Below the pieces are notes generated by a model. It made no database searches. It had not been told where the DNA came from and saw only the letters and a program-made list of their open reading frames with translations. A DNA stretch of 64,000 nucleotides from Paractinoplanes pyxinae (GTDB taxonomy: Bacteria > Actinomycetota > Actinomycetes > Mycobacteriales > Micromonosporaceae), in the NCBI RefSeq assembly GCF_026626335.1, contig NZ_JAPNTZ010000002.1, forward strand, positions 310,001 to 374,000, given 5' to 3'. Below are positions 44,692-54,106 of the stretch, one piece after another; positions within the stretch are counted from its first letter, which is position 1, and each line of letters opens with the position of its first letter. A program made the translations under genes and the position numbers.

Positions 44692-45579
44692 ATGACTATT
44701 GCCGTGACCACCCCAACCGGAAATGTCGGCTCCCGCGTCGTCCAGGTGCTCGTGCAGGCGGGCGTGCGGCCCCGGGTGCTCGTCCGAGACCCGGCCCGCC
44801 TGCCGGCCGAGGTGCTGCCGCTGGTCGAAGTGGCCCAGGGCGACCTGCTCGACCAGGGTTTCTTGACGGACGCGCTCAAGGGCGCCGAGTCCCTGTTCTG
44901 GGCCACTCCCGAGGCGTTCGACGTGCCCGACCCGCTGTACGACATGGTGGCGATGGGTGAGAACGCCGCGGCCGCCGTACGCGCGGCCGGGATCGCCCGC
45001 GTGCTGCAGATCAGCAGCGTCGGCGCCGAACTGCGGCAGGGCGCCGGGCTGATCGACGGGCTCGCCCGCAACGAGGAGCAGCTGGCCGCGACCGGAACCG
45101 ACCTGCTCACGCTGCGCTGCGGCTACTACTTCACCAACCTCTTCGGCATGCTCGACAGTCTGCGCGAGGGCGTGCTGACCACCACGGCGCCGCCGTCGCG
45201 GCGCATGCCCTGGGTCGATCCGCGCGACATCGGCGAGGTGGCGGCGGCCCGGCTGCTGGCCGGCTGGTCCGGTTCCGCGGTCGAGGCGGTGCACGGGCCG
45301 GCCGACCTGAGCTGGGACGAGGCCGCTTCTGTTTTGGGCGCCGCGCTCGGGCGAGAGGTGTCGGCCGTTCAGATCACCGACGAGCAACTGCAGCAGGCCC
45401 TGATCGGCGCCGGGGTCAGCGAGGTGGCCGCGGCCGGCATCGCCGCGATGTCGACCGGCATCCCCGACGACTTCGTGCCCGAGCAGCCCCGGGATTTCCG
45501 CAGCTCGACACCGACCACGCTGGCCTCGTTCGCCTACGGGTCACTGCGCGGGGCACTGGAGAACTCCACAAAGGACTAG
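44692..45579 (+). CDS. NmrA-like NAD(P)-binding protein (atypical SDR)
   Basis: 295 residues from ATG 44692; GTG 44680 is an in-frame alternative. The Rossmann start TIAVTTPTGNVGSRVVQVLV replaces the usual GATG with TPTG. LFWATPEAFD and VLQISSVGAELRQG follow the NmrA/quinone-reductase-like pattern, and the active-site Tyr region YYFTNLFGML is present. Such proteins bind NAD(P) and may reduce quinones or act as redox sensors. It stands alone after the rhamnose operon; its stop codon forms part of the next promoter. Confidence 0.82.
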   Translation: MTIAVTTPTGNVGSRVVQVLVQAGVRPRVLVRDPARLPAEVLPLVEVAQGDLLDQGFLTDALKGAESLFWATPEAFDVPDPLYDMVAMGENAAAAVRAAGIARVLQISSVGAELRQGAGLIDGLARNEEQLAATGTDLLTLRCGYYFTNLFGMLDSLREGVLTTTAPPSRRMPWVDPRDIGEVAAARLLAGWSGSAVEAVHGPADLSWDEAASVLGAALGREVSAVQITDEQLQQALIGAGVSEVAAAGIAAMSTGIPDDFVPEQPRDFRSSTPTTLASFAYGSLRGALENSTKD

Positions 45580-45582
45580 GCT
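45577..45582 (+). promoter_or_regulatory. -10 box built on the upstream stop codon
   Basis: TAGGCT starts with the TAG stop of the NmrA-like gene and ends 6 nt before ATG 45589, consistent with a leaderless transcript of the methyltransferase gene. No -35 box is obvious. Confidence 0.5.
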
Positions 45583-45588
45583 GCGGCG

Positions 45589-46380
45589 ATGGTGGATGAG
45601 ACCCGGGTGCATTCCGCGCGCCGCTACAACTACTGGCTCGGCGGCAAGGACAACTTCGCCGTCGATCGTGAGTCGGGCGACCAGATCGCCGCGGTGTTCC
45701 CCACGATCCGCGTCACCGCACGAGAGAACCGCGGCTTCCTGCGCCGCGCGGTCACCCACCTCACCGCCGAGGCCGGCATCCGCCAGTTCCTCGACATCGG
45801 CACCGGCCTGCCCACGGCCGACAACACCCATGAGGTGGCCCAGCGCCTCGCCGGTGAGGCCCGGGTCGTCTACGTCGACAACGACCCGATGGTGCTCGCC
45901 CACGCCCGGGCCCTGCTCACCAGCACACCTGAGGGCCGTACGGCGTATCTCGAGGCTGACCTTCGCGAGCCCGAGAAGATCCTGGCCGATCCGGCCGTAC
46001 GGGACGTGCTGGATTTCGACCGGCCCATCGCGCTCATGCTGATCGCCGTGCTGCACTTCATCGACGACACCGACGAGGCCCGCCGGATCGTGCGCACCCT
46101 GCTCGATGCGTTGCCCGCCGGCAGTTATCTCGTGCTCAGCCATGGCACCAGCGACTATGCCGACGCCGAGACGCACGCCCGGTTCGCCGCCATGGCCACC
46201 CGCGGCGCCATCGACGCCTGGCCCCGCACCCGCGACGAGGTGCGCTCGTTGGTCGACGGGCTCGACCTGCTCGAGCCGGGCATCGCGCCGGTCAACGAGT
46301 GGCGGGCCGAGGGCGAAGCCGGTCCGCGCCCGACCGCGGCCGAGGTCGCGGTCTACGGCTTAGTCGCCCGCAAGCCCTAA
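45589..46380 (+). CDS. SAM-dependent methyltransferase, DUF574 family
   Basis: 263 residues. The DUF574 hallmark ARRYNYWLGGKDNFAVDR opens the protein, with the SAM-binding FLDIGTGLPTADNTHEVAQ and the acidic YVDNDPMVLAHARALL. LMLIAVLHFIDD and VLSHGTSDY complete the fold. This family is strongly expanded in actinomycetes; targets are generally unknown. Confidence 0.92.
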   Translation: MVDETRVHSARRYNYWLGGKDNFAVDRESGDQIAAVFPTIRVTARENRGFLRRAVTHLTAEAGIRQFLDIGTGLPTADNTHEVAQRLAGEARVVYVDNDPMVLAHARALLTSTPEGRTAYLEADLREPEKILADPAVRDVLDFDRPIALMLIAVLHFIDDTDEARRIVRTLLDALPAGSYLVLSHGTSDYADAETHARFAAMATRGAIDAWPRTRDEVRSLVDGLDLLEPGIAPVNEWRAEGEAGPRPTAAEVAVYGLVARKP

Positions 46381-46383
46381 GAT
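46378..46383 (+). promoter_or_regulatory. -10 box built on the upstream stop codon
   Basis: TAAGAT starts with the TAA stop of the methyltransferase gene and ends 7 nt before GTG 46391. This repeats the arrangement seen one gene earlier. Confidence 0.5.
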
Positions 46384-46390
46384 CGCTGCC

Positions 46391-46951
46391 GTGACCACAC
46401 CGATGCGGGTGCCGCCGTCCGAACCCGAGCGGGAGCAGGCGGCCGAGTTGCTGCAGCGGGCGTGCGGCGACGGCCGCCTCACGCTCGAGGAGTTCAGCGT
46501 GCGGGTCGGCGCGGTCTGGGCCGCCTCCAGCTCCGACGAGCTGGCCCAGGCCACGGCGGGCCTGGCCCAGACCCCGATCGTGGGCTCGGCCCGCACTGTC
46601 GACAAGGTCGTCACCGTCTTCAGCGAGAACAAGCGCCGCGGCCGGTGGCGGCTGCGCGAGCCCCGGCTCAAGCTGTTCACGCTGTTCGGCTCGACCGAGC
46701 TCGACCTGCGCGAGGTGCTGACCGATCAGGACGTCATCGAGATCGCCGGCACCTGCACGTTCGGCGAGCTGAAGATCATCGTGCCCGAGGGCGTCGAGGT
46801 CGACGTGACCGGCACGGTCGCCTTCTCGTCGCGCAACCTGCACCTGGCCGCGGTGCCTCGCCTGCCCGGCACACCCGAGGTGCGGGTGCACGTGACCACG
46901 TGGTTCAGCAACGTCGAGGTCGTCTCCAAGCCGTACGCGCTGCCCCGCTAG
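46391..46951 (+). CDS. DUF1707 and LiaF-like C-terminal domain protein
   Basis: 186 residues from GTG 46391. Residues 8-60 form a DUF1707 domain (PSEPEREQAAELLQRACGDG then LTLEEFSVRVG). Residues 90-185 resemble the LiaF/YvqF cell-wall-stress domain (LFGSTELDLREVL, CTFGELKIIVPEGVEVDVTG). No membrane helix is seen. It may sense or modulate envelope stress; partners are not adjacent. It converges with the LamG gene by 4 nt. Confidence 0.88.
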   Translation: MTTPMRVPPSEPEREQAAELLQRACGDGRLTLEEFSVRVGAVWAASSSDELAQATAGLAQTPIVGSARTVDKVVTVFSENKRRGRWRLREPRLKLFTLFGSTELDLREVLTDQDVIEIAGTCTFGELKIIVPEGVEVDVTGTVAFSSRNLHLAAVPRLPGTPEVRVHVTTWFSNVEVVSKPYALPR

Positions 46952-47628
46952 CCGATGCCGACCCAGACCTCGTCCAGCATGCCCTGGAACTGGTCGTTGT
47001 CCGGGTAGGAACCCTTGCCGCCGATGCTGAACGGCAGACGGTTGCTCACCGACAGGTCGGCCGGCAACGTGGCCCGGCCGCGCGGCACCCCGTCGACCAG
47101 GATGGTCAGGCGGCCGCCGTCGCGGCGGCACTCCAGCGTGTGCCAGCGGTCGTCGGCCACCCCGACGCTGCTGATCGCGGCGTGGATCTCGCGCCGGCGG
47201 TCGTCCACCAGCACGCAGCTCGGCCGCCCGGCCAGGCCGTCGATCTGCAGCTTGTACTGGCTGCCGCTCGCCGAATAGCCCTTCTGCATGATGTTCTCGC
47301 CCTTGGTGGTCTGGTCGGCGGCGAGCCGCACCGAGGCGCCGTACCGCAGCGGCCGCACTCCGGGGTTGAGGTCGGTCGTCGTGGGCGCCCGCAGCGCGAT
47401 GCGCGGGCACGGTTCGGCCCGACACGGCGGCGGAAAGACCAAGGCCTTCCCCTTGTCCCGGGTGACCAGCTTGAACGCGCCGCCGTGGCGGCTGACCGGG
47501 CTCAGGTCGTGCCCGTGCCCGGAGACGTCGGTCAGCGGGGCCGGCCCGTCGAAGTTGTAGCGGACCGTGTCGACCGGCGCCGTCGCGCCCGCGGCCAACA
47601 GCGCGGCCGCCAGCAGCGCTCGCATCAT
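46948..47628 (-). CDS. Secreted LamG/concanavalin-like protein
   Basis: 226 residues from ATG 47628 in an ATGA overlap with the preceding propeller gene. A short signal (MMRALLAAALLAAGA) is followed by a LamG-like jelly roll: VDTVRYNFDGPAPLTDVSGH, KGENIMQKGYSASGSQYKLQ, DDRWHTLECRRDGGRLTI and FQGMLDEVWV. Such domains bind glycans or act as adhesive modules. Coupled translation with the propeller protein suggests a secreted pair. Confidence 0.85.
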   Translation of the reverse strand: MMRALLAAALLAAGATAPVDTVRYNFDGPAPLTDVSGHGHDLSPVSRHGGAFKLVTRDKGKALVFPPPCRAEPCPRIALRAPTTTDLNPGVRPLRYGASVRLAADQTTKGENIMQKGYSASGSQYKLQIDGLAGRPSCVLVDDRRREIHAAISSVGVADDRWHTLECRRDGGRLTILVDGVPRGRATLPADLSVSNRLPFSIGGKGSYPDNDQFQGMLDEVWVGIG

Positions 47629-48740
47629 CCGAACGAGGCGTAGCGCCGCTGGGTCCGCCCTCCGATCGTGGTGAAGTCGCCGCCGGCCAGCACCGAGCCG
47701 CCCTTCACCACGAGAGTGCGGACGCCGGCCACGCCGTTCGCCTGCGGAGCCCAGTCGCTGAGCGAGCCGTCGCGTTCCACCGCGGCCAGCTTCACCCGGC
47801 GCACCGATCCGGCGTGGCACTCGCCGTTGTCGGCGTCGTCGCCGTTCGCGCAGGCCCGGTCGAAGTGGCCACCGACGTAAGCGACACCGTCCAGTACGGC
47901 GATGGCCTGGGCGTCGCCGTCGAAGACCCGGGTCCAGCGCTGGGCGCCGCTCGTCGTGAACTTCGCCGCTCGTCCGCCCGCGCCGCCCAGCGCCGCGTAG
48001 ACACCGGAGTCGTCGACCGCGATCGCGTGCACCAGGGCCGGCGCGTCCGGGCGGAAGCCGGCGTCGTCCCGGCCGCTGGTCGCGTTGACCGCCGACAACC
48101 GGCGCGGGAAGCTGCCGCCGAGATAAACCCGATTTCCCCGTACGGCCAACGCGTTGACCACCCCGCCGGGCCGCGGGGTCCACGTGTCGTCGAGCTCGTC
48201 GTCCTCCAGCGAGAAGGCGGCCAGATTGCCGCGCCGCTCGCCGTCCACCCGGTTGAAGGTGCCGCCCGCGTACAGCCGGCCGTGACCGGTCGCCAGTGTG
48301 CGGACACTGCCGGCGATGCCGTGATCGAACGACCCCACCTCGGCGTCGCCCGCGTCGATACTGGCCAGCGAGCTGCGTTCCTCGCCGTTGATCTCGTCGA
48401 AGTCGCCGCCCACGTAGACCCGGCCCGGCACGACGGCCAGCGCGCGTACGGTGTCGTCGGCCGACGGCGCCCAGTCGAGCAGTTCACCGGTGCGACCCGA
48501 GTAGGCGGCCAGCCGGTTGCGGGTCACCGTGCGACCCTCGATCGTCATGCGCGTGAACGAGCCGCCGACATAGACCGTGTCGCCGCGGTGCGCGATCGCG
48601 TAGACCGACCCGTTGAAGGAAGGTCCCGACCGGTCCGCAGCCGAGCCGACAACCGCGAGCGCGGGCTGTGCGGTGACACCCACCGCGAGGGCCACGGCGG
48701 CGGCGACGGCCGCGCGGCGGACATGCTGAAGGATTCGCAC
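47625..48740 (-). CDS. Secreted DUF5122-type beta-propeller protein
   Basis: 371 residues from GTG 48740. A signal peptide (1-29, ending ALA) precedes about seven blades with the recurring pattern VYVGGSFT / LAAYSGRTGELLDWAP / VRALAVVPGRVYVGGDF. This is the delta-60/DUF5122 propeller common in actinomycete exoproteins. Binding partner unknown. The LamG gene follows in the same operon. Confidence 0.85.
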   Translation of the reverse strand: MRILQHVRRAAVAAAVALAVGVTAQPALAVVGSAADRSGPSFNGSVYAIAHRGDTVYVGGSFTRMTIEGRTVTRNRLAAYSGRTGELLDWAPSADDTVRALAVVPGRVYVGGDFDEINGEERSSLASIDAGDAEVGSFDHGIAGSVRTLATGHGRLYAGGTFNRVDGERRGNLAAFSLEDDELDDTWTPRPGGVVNALAVRGNRVYLGGSFPRRLSAVNATSGRDDAGFRPDAPALVHAIAVDDSGVYAALGGAGGRAAKFTTSGAQRWTRVFDGDAQAIAVLDGVAYVGGHFDRACANGDDADNGECHAGSVRRVKLAAVERDGSLSDWAPQANGVAGVRTLVVKGGSVLAGGDFTTIGGRTQRRYASFG

Positions 48741-48853
48741 GCCGTGTCAACGCGCCACGCAAGAGAAGGATGCGGCGCTTCGGGCACAGGCAGTGAGGCC
48801 TCAGGCGGTCCTGAAACCGCCCACTACCGCAACCTTTGCACCCCCGACGACGA

Positions 48854-49747
48854 CTAGGGCCGGCCGAGCCGCCCCATCTCGTAGTCCCCGCATTCCGCCG
48901 TGATCTCGGCCGTCTCCTGGGCCGCGGCGACGAAGTCCTCGACCACGGGCGAGGCCGGCGAGGCGGCCACCGCGAGGCACACCTGGTCGGGTGCCAGATC
49001 GGGGACGGGCACGAAACTGACCTCCGGATGCGCGGCGAACACGGTCGCCGAGCGGGGCAGGAACGAGATCCCCCGCCCGGCCGCGACATGCTCCAGCGTC
49101 TCGTCCACCCCGCGCACGACGTACCCGGCGTCGGGGTGCGGGTGCCGGGTGAGCTGCAGGCTCGAGCCGACCGGCCGGAGCAGCGGCTCGCCGGCCAGGT
49201 CGGCCTGGGCGATCCGCTCCTTGCCGGCGAACCGGTGGGCGGCGGGGAGCGCCACGACTTGCGGCTCGGTGTACAGCGGGATGACCCGCAGACCGGACTC
49301 GTCGACGGGCAGCCGCACGTAGCCGACGTCGATGCGGCCGTCGAGCAGCATCGCGGCCTGCTCGTCGCCTTCGATCCGCTGGACGTCCACGACCACATCC
49401 GGGTGCCGCGCCTCGAAGGCCCGCACGGCCGGGGTGACCGGAATGCCGATGCGGAAGCCGACCATCAGCCGCCGGCCGCCGTGCGCGGCCGCGGCGGTCC
49501 GCCGGCGAACCGCATCCGCGGAGGCGAGCAACGGGACGGCGTCGGCCAGCAGCTGGCGGCCCGCGTCGGTCAGCGCCACGCTGCGGCGGTCACGGATGAA
49601 CAGGGCGGTGCCGAGTTCGTGTTCCAGCGCGCGGATCTGCCGGCTGAGCACCGGTTGCGCGATGTGCAGCTCGTCGGCGGCGCGGCCGAAGTGCAGCCGG
49701 TCTGCCACGACGACGAAGTAGCGCAGTTTGCGCAGGTCCAGGTCCAT
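48854..49747 (-). CDS. LysR-family transcriptional regulator
   Basis: 297 residues. The N-terminal HTH (LRKLRYFVVVADRLHFGRAA then LHIAQPVLSRQIRALEHELG) is canonical, with the LysR substrate domain after residue 90. It is divergent from an NADP/F420-type reductase gene with a 147-bp gap that contains a palindrome, so the pair is probably regulator and target. The effector is unknown. Confidence 0.93.
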   Translation of the reverse strand: MDLDLRKLRYFVVVADRLHFGRAADELHIAQPVLSRQIRALEHELGTALFIRDRRSVALTDAGRQLLADAVPLLASADAVRRRTAAAAHGGRRLMVGFRIGIPVTPAVRAFEARHPDVVVDVQRIEGDEQAAMLLDGRIDVGYVRLPVDESGLRVIPLYTEPQVVALPAAHRFAGKERIAQADLAGEPLLRPVGSSLQLTRHPHPDAGYVVRGVDETLEHVAAGRGISFLPRSATVFAAHPEVSFVPVPDLAPDQVCLAVAASPASPVVEDFVAAAQETAEITAECGDYEMGRLGRP

Positions 49748-49846
49748 CGGCGTCCCCCGGCCAGTGATGCCCCCAAGGTATCACCGCCGCTGAAAGAGGT
49801 CTTGGACAGTTATCGGGGTCAATGACAGCCTGAAATTATTCATTCC

Positions 49847-49858
49847 GAATGGCCATTC
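49847..49858. promoter_or_regulatory. 12-bp palindrome between divergent LysR and reductase genes
   Basis: GAATGGCCATTC is perfectly self-complementary and flanked by direct ATTCATTC-like words. It lies 36 nt before ATG 49895, so it is near the reductase promoter. It is a candidate LysR binding site. Confidence 0.4.
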
Positions 49859-49894
49859 ATTCAGCGGAGCAAAGCAGAAAGAGAAACGCATCTC

Positions 49895-50515
49895 ATGAGC
49901 AGAATCACCATTGTCGGCACCGGAAACATGGCCCGGGCCATCGGCACGCTCGCCGTGGCGGGCGGCAACACCGTCGAGGTCATGGGACGCGATCAGACGA
50001 AAGCCGACCAGTTGGCCAAGGCGCTGGGCGGCGGCACGACCACTGGCACGTGGGGCGCCGCCCCGGCCGGGGACATCGTCATTCTGGCCCTGTTGTACGC
50101 CGGTGTCGTTCCGGTCGTCGCCGAATTCGGGGAAGCGCTCGCGGGCAAGGTCATCGTCGACATCAGCAACCCGTTCAACGCCACCTTCGACGGGCTGGCC
50201 CACGGCGATCAGACGTCCGTCGCGCAGGAGGCCGCCAAGGTCGCGCCGGCCGGCACCGCCGTGGTGAAGGCTTTCAACACCATCTTCCGCAACGTGCTCG
50301 AGAACGGCCGGCCCGACGTCTTCCTGGCCGGCGACGACGCGCCGGCCAAGGCGCGCGTGGCAACGTTCGTCGAAAGCCTGGGCCTGCGCCCGCGCGACGT
50401 CGGCGGCCTGCGCATGGCGCACTGGCTGGAGGGAATGGGCCTGGTCACGGTGGCCCTGGCGAACAACGGGGTCGGCCACTGGGACTTCGCGCTGGGCGTC
50501 AGCGAATTCAACTGA
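49895..50515 (+). CDS. NADP/F420-dependent oxidoreductase-like protein
   Basis: 206 residues. The Rossmann motif ITIVGTGNMARAIGTLAVAG opens the protein, followed by VEVMGRD, DIVILALLYAGVVPVVAEFG and VVDISNPFN-like core strands. This is the F420-dependent NADP reductase (NPD/FNO) fold. Which cofactor is used cannot be decided here. Its 3' end overlaps the convergent NUDIX gene by 8 nt. Confidence 0.87.
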   Translation: MSRITIVGTGNMARAIGTLAVAGGNTVEVMGRDQTKADQLAKALGGGTTTGTWGAAPAGDIVILALLYAGVVPVVAEFGEALAGKVIVDISNPFNATFDGLAHGDQTSVAQEAAKVAPAGTAVVKAFNTIFRNVLENGRPDVFLAGDDAPAKARVATFVESLGLRPRDVGGLRMAHWLEGMGLVTVALANNGVGHWDFALGVSEFN

Positions 50516-50990
50516 GCTCCGGCTCGGCGAACCAGGCCGGGGCGTCGGCAGCGAGGGCGAGTTCGAGGCAGCGCGCCTGGTGTGGGGGCAGGGCGGGCAC
50601 CTCGGCCGGGTTGAACCAGGCCACCTCGACCGACTCGTCGTCGTTGACGTGGGCTTCGCCGGCGGTGGGGCGGCACAGCAGGCCGATGCAGAGCCAGTGA
50701 ATCTGGTCGCCGTTGGGAGCGGTGGAGAGGGGCAGGGCCTCGACGGCCAGCAGGCGTTCGACGGTGACGTGGAGGCCGGTCTCTTCCCAGACCTCGCGGG
50801 CGGCGCCGGTGGCCGGTTGTTCGCCGGGCTCGAGGCAGCCGGTGGTGAGGGCCCACTCGTGGGTGTCGGAGCGGCGGACCAGCAGGACGCGGTCGCGGTT
50901 GTCGAGCACGACCGCCACCACTCCGGGGAGGGGAAGCGGGTCGTGCCCGATCTTGGACCGCAGGGCGACGACGAAGTCGGGGATCGGCAC
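50508..50990 (-). CDS. NUDIX hydrolase
   Basis: 160 residues from GTG 50990, AAGGA 7-8 nt upstream. The NUDIX box reads GCLEPGEQPATGAAREVWEE followed by TGL, matching GX5EX7REUXEEXGU. These enzymes hydrolyse nucleoside diphosphates linked to another group. The family sits alone between unrelated genes, so the substrate is unknown. Confidence 0.93.
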   Translation of the reverse strand: MPIPDFVVALRSKIGHDPLPLPGVVAVVLDNRDRVLLVRRSDTHEWALTTGCLEPGEQPATGAAREVWEETGLHVTVERLLAVEALPLSTAPNGDQIHWLCIGLLCRPTAGEAHVNDDESVEVAWFNPAEVPALPPHQARCLELALAADAPAWFAEPELS

Positions 50991-51024
50991 GCCGCCATCC
51001 TTGCCGGGCGGCGCAACCGGTTCG

Positions 51025-52596
51025 TCAGTCGGGGATGTTGCGCCTTCGGAGGCCGGCGATGCCGACCGCGGTCAGCGCGGCCGCGATGAGCGTCAGGGTC
51101 ACCAGCGGAGTGGCTGAGGCTTCGCCGCCCGGTAGGTGGGGGACGTGGGTGAAGGGGCTGATGTCGAGGAACCACTGGTCGAGTTGCAGGGTCTGGCCGA
51201 CCAGCAGGATCAGCAGGCACACGGCCGGTGCGGCCCACGCCACCGCGGAGAGGCGGGGGAGCAGGCCGAACGTGAGCACGGCCAGCGCGGCCAGCACCCA
51301 GACGGCCGGGAGCTGCACGAGCGTGCCGGCCAGGATCGCGCCGAAGTCGCCTGCGGGATAGGCCAGGGCGGTGGCCACTCCGGCCGCCGTCAGCACCACG
51401 GCCGGGCCCAGCAACGAGAAGAACAGGTGAGTGCCGGCCCAGGTGTAGCGGGAGACGGCCGTGCTCAGCACAGCCTCGGCGTTGCCGGTCTGCTCCTCGT
51501 CGCGCAGGCGCAGGGTGGCCTGGACGGCGTAGCAGGCGGCGATCAGGCCGACTATCCCGGCCGTACCGGCGAAGTAGCTGTCGACCAGGGCGTCCGAGCC
51601 GCCCAGGCGGGCGAAGATGTCGCTCAGGCCCTGGTTGTCGGAGGCGATGTCGACCACGCTGCCGCCGACCCCGCCGAAGATGAGGCCGAGCAGGGCGAAA
51701 CCGACCGTCCAGCCGAGCAGCAGGCCGCGGTGCAGGCGCCAGGCCAGGGCGAACGGCGAACCGAAGGACGCCGAGGCCGGACCCAATCGGGCCGGCAGCA
51801 GCCCGGCCCCGAAGTCGCGCCGGGTGAGCAGGACGGCTGCCACTGATGCGGCCACCAGGGTGAACAGGATGGTGAGGACCGCCGGCCACCAGTTGTTCAC
51901 GCCGTACGGGAAAAGGTGTTGAACCCACCCGAGCGGTGACAGCCAGGACAGCCACGAGAGCGAGCCGTCGCCGATGGCCGAGACGTCGCCGCCGACGCGG
52001 AGCACAAAGGACACTCCGAGCGCGACGATGGCGATCGAGCGGGCACTGCGGGCGCTGCTGGTGAGCTGGGCGGTGATCGCGCCGACGCCGGCGAACGCGC
52101 AGCCGGCCAACGCCATCTCGGCCCCGAACGCCACCGAACCCTCGGCCGGCATGCCCTGACCGAGCATCGCCGCTGTGAGCACAGCCCCGAGCAGCAGGCT
52201 GGCGGCGCACGTGGTGATCAGCGCGGCCGCCAGCGGCGCGTGCCGGCCGATCGACGCCGCCCCGATCAGCTCGGTGCGGCCCACCTCTTCGTCGGTGCGG
52301 GTGTGCCGTACGACCGTGAGCAGCGCACACAACGCGACCAGCACCGGCAGGAAGCCGGCCCGCCAGGCCACCAGCTCGCCCAGCGACGAGCCGTGCAGCG
52401 GTCCGTAGAGCGTCACGAACCCGGCGTTGCTCGCGCTGACCTGCGCGTATTCGACCCGGTCGGCCTCGGTCGGGAACAGCCCCTCGAACGAGGCCACGTA
52501 ACCGGCCGGCACCAGACCGAGCAGCACCGCCCACAGCGGCAGAATGCTCCGGTCGCGGCGCAGGATCAGCCGGATGAGCTTCCCGGTGCCGGTCAC
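51025..52596 (-). CDS. ABC exporter permease, 12 helices
   Basis: 523 residues from GTG 52596 in a GTGA overlap with the ATPase. About 12 membrane segments occur in two related halves (for example [18 protein letters not shown] and [20 protein letters not shown]). This is the actinobacterial exporter type found next to a DrrA-like ATPase and a TetR regulator, often linked to drug or antibiotic efflux. Substrate unknown. Confidence 0.87.
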   Translation of the reverse strand: MTGTGKLIRLILRRDRSILPLWAVLLGLVPAGYVASFEGLFPTEADRVEYAQVSASNAGFVTLYGPLHGSSLGELVAWRAGFLPVLVALCALLTVVRHTRTDEEVGRTELIGAASIGRHAPLAAALITTCAASLLLGAVLTAAMLGQGMPAEGSVAFGAEMALAGCAFAGVGAITAQLTSSARSARSIAIVALGVSFVLRVGGDVSAIGDGSLSWLSWLSPLGWVQHLFPYGVNNWWPAVLTILFTLVAASVAAVLLTRRDFGAGLLPARLGPASASFGSPFALAWRLHRGLLLGWTVGFALLGLIFGGVGGSVVDIASDNQGLSDIFARLGGSDALVDSYFAGTAGIVGLIAACYAVQATLRLRDEEQTGNAEAVLSTAVSRYTWAGTHLFFSLLGPAVVLTAAGVATALAYPAGDFGAILAGTLVQLPAVWVLAALAVLTFGLLPRLSAVAWAAPAVCLLILLVGQTLQLDQWFLDISPFTHVPHLPGGEASATPLVTLTLIAAALTAVGIAGLRRRNIPD

Positions 52597-53486
52597 CGGT
52601 CGGCCCTCTGATACTGCCGCAGGAACAGCTCCTCCAGCGAGGGCGGCTGGCTGACCAGGCTGCGCACGCCGACCTGCACGAGTTTTTGCAGGGCCGGCTC
52701 GAGCGCGTCGGTGTCGACGTCGAAACGGACGCGGTCGTGGTCGAGCTGGAAGTCGTGCACGCCGGTCAGCGTGGCCAGGCCGTCGGGCGGCCCGGCCAGT
52801 TGGGCCTGAATTGTCGTACGGGTCAGGTGGCGCATGTCGGTGAGCGTGCCCGTCTCGACCGTGCGCCCGTCGCGGATGATCGTCAGCCGGTCGCACAGCG
52901 CCTCGACCTCGGCCAGGATGTGGCTGGACAGCAACACCGTACGGTCGCCGCGCCGCTTCTCTTCCAGGATGACCTGGCGGAACACTTCTTCCATGAGCGG
53001 GTCGAGCCCGGAGGTCGGCTCGTCCAGGATCAGCAGCTCCACATCGGAGGCCAGCGCCGCGATCAGCGCCACCTTCTGCCGGTTGCCCTTGGAGTAGGTG
53101 CGGCCCTTCTTGCGCGGGTCGAGCTGGAAGCGCTCCAGCAACTCCGCCTTGCGCTGCCCGGAGAGGCCACCGCGGAGCCGCCCGAGCAGGTCGATCACCT
53201 CGCCGCCGGTCAGCGTGGGCCACAGCGTGACGTCGCCCGGCACGTACGCGAGCCGCTTGTGCAGGGCGGTCGCCTCGCTCCAGGGGTCGCCGCCGAGCAG
53301 GGTGACCCGGCCGCCGTTGTGCCGCATCAGGCCCAGCAGGATGCGGATGGCCGTGGTCTTGCCGGCCCCGTTGGGACCGAGGAACCCGTGTACCTCGCCG
53401 GTCGCGACATGCAGGTCGAGCCCGTCCAGGGCGGTGACCTTGCCGAACCGTTTGACGAGCCCCGTCGCGTCGATGGCCTCGGTCAT
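52593..53486 (-). CDS. ABC exporter ATPase (DrrA/CcmA-like)
   Basis: 297 residues. Walker [10 protein letters not shown], an atypical signature [15 protein letters not shown] in place of LSGGQ, Walker [15 protein letters not shown] and switch His in [10 protein letters not shown] are present. The C-terminal domain is usual for drug-export ATPases. It overlaps the TetR gene (ATGA) and the permease (GTGA). Confidence 0.92.
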   Translation of the reverse strand: MTEAIDATGLVKRFGKVTALDGLDLHVATGEVHGFLGPNGAGKTTAIRILLGLMRHNGGRVTLLGGDPWSEATALHKRLAYVPGDVTLWPTLTGGEVIDLLGRLRGGLSGQRKAELLERFQLDPRKKGRTYSKGNRQKVALIAALASDVELLILDEPTSGLDPLMEEVFRQVILEEKRRGDRTVLLSSHILAEVEALCDRLTIIRDGRTVETGTLTDMRHLTRTTIQAQLAGPPDGLATLTGVHDFQLDHDRVRFDVDTDALEPALQKLVQVGVRSLVSQPPSLEELFLRQYQRADR

Positions 53487-54088
53487 GATGCTTCCTCTCC
53501 GGCCGACAGCCGGTCGAGAGCGGCGCGCGCCTGCGCGGCCTGCTCTTCAGTGATGAGGGGTTGGGAGAACAGGTCGAGGGTCGCCTGCAGCATGCGACCC
53601 CACGTGGCCGGCTCGGTGACATCGCTACCCAGCGCACGCGACATGAGGTCACGCATCGTGAACAGCGACATCTTCATGACGGCGACCACCGCCACGAACG
53701 CCTCGGGATCGGCGACCTTGAGATCGGTGGTGGCGAGCCACTGGTGCCCGTATTCCAGCATGCGGTCGAACATGGCGGCGCCGGTCGGCGAGCCGTCCAT
53801 GGTGGAGCGGATCAGATAGCGCTGCAGCAGCTGGATGCGGGGAGTGAGCCCGTCGAGGGTGTTGAACTCGGTGAACTGGCCGCCGATCTTGGTCAGCTCG
53901 CTCAACGCCCACTCGTCGCAGGCGTCGCGCAGGCCCTCTTTGGAGCCGAAGTGGTGGCGCAGCAGGCCGGAAGAGACGTCGGCCGCTTGCGCGATGTCGC
54001 GGATCGTAGCGCCGTCGATGCCACGCTCCGCGAACAGCAAAATCGCGGCGTCACGGATACGAGCTCGGGCGGTCAGATCGCTACTCAC
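53483..54088 (-). CDS. TetR-family regulator of the ABC exporter
   Basis: 201 residues from GTG 54088. The TetR HTH ([20 protein letters not shown] then [20 protein letters not shown]) is canonical. It is the first gene of the exporter operon, and an inverted repeat covers its promoter, so it probably represses itself and the exporter until a ligand binds. Confidence 0.93.
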   Translation of the reverse strand: MSSDLTARARIRDAAILLFAERGIDGATIRDIAQAADVSSGLLRHHFGSKEGLRDACDEWALSELTKIGGQFTEFNTLDGLTPRIQLLQRYLIRSTMDGSPTGAAMFDRMLEYGHQWLATTDLKVADPEAFVAVVAVMKMSLFTMRDLMSRALGSDVTEPATWGRMLQATLDLFSQPLITEEQAAQARAALDRLSAGEEAS

Positions 54089-54090
54089 GT

Positions 54091-54106
54091 GTGTAGCTTA
54101 CTACAC
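54091..54106. promoter_or_regulatory. TetR operator overlapping a leaderless promoter
   Basis: GTGTAG and CTACAC form a perfect inverted repeat around 4 nt, with another GTGTAG at 54111. On the minus strand TAAGCT (54095-54100) is a -10 box 6 nt before GTG 54088, lying within the repeat. Confidence 0.6.

Noticed and set aside
45589..46380. Natural-product methyltransferase of a biosynthetic cluster
   Set aside because: The DUF574 gene has no biosynthetic neighbours; the family is widespread and stand-alone in actinomycetes.
49781..52534. 917-codon minus-strand frame over the exporter permease and NUDIX genes
   Set aside because: It is a different frame of the same strand with no membrane helices; the true permease and NUDIX frames carry clear family motifs.
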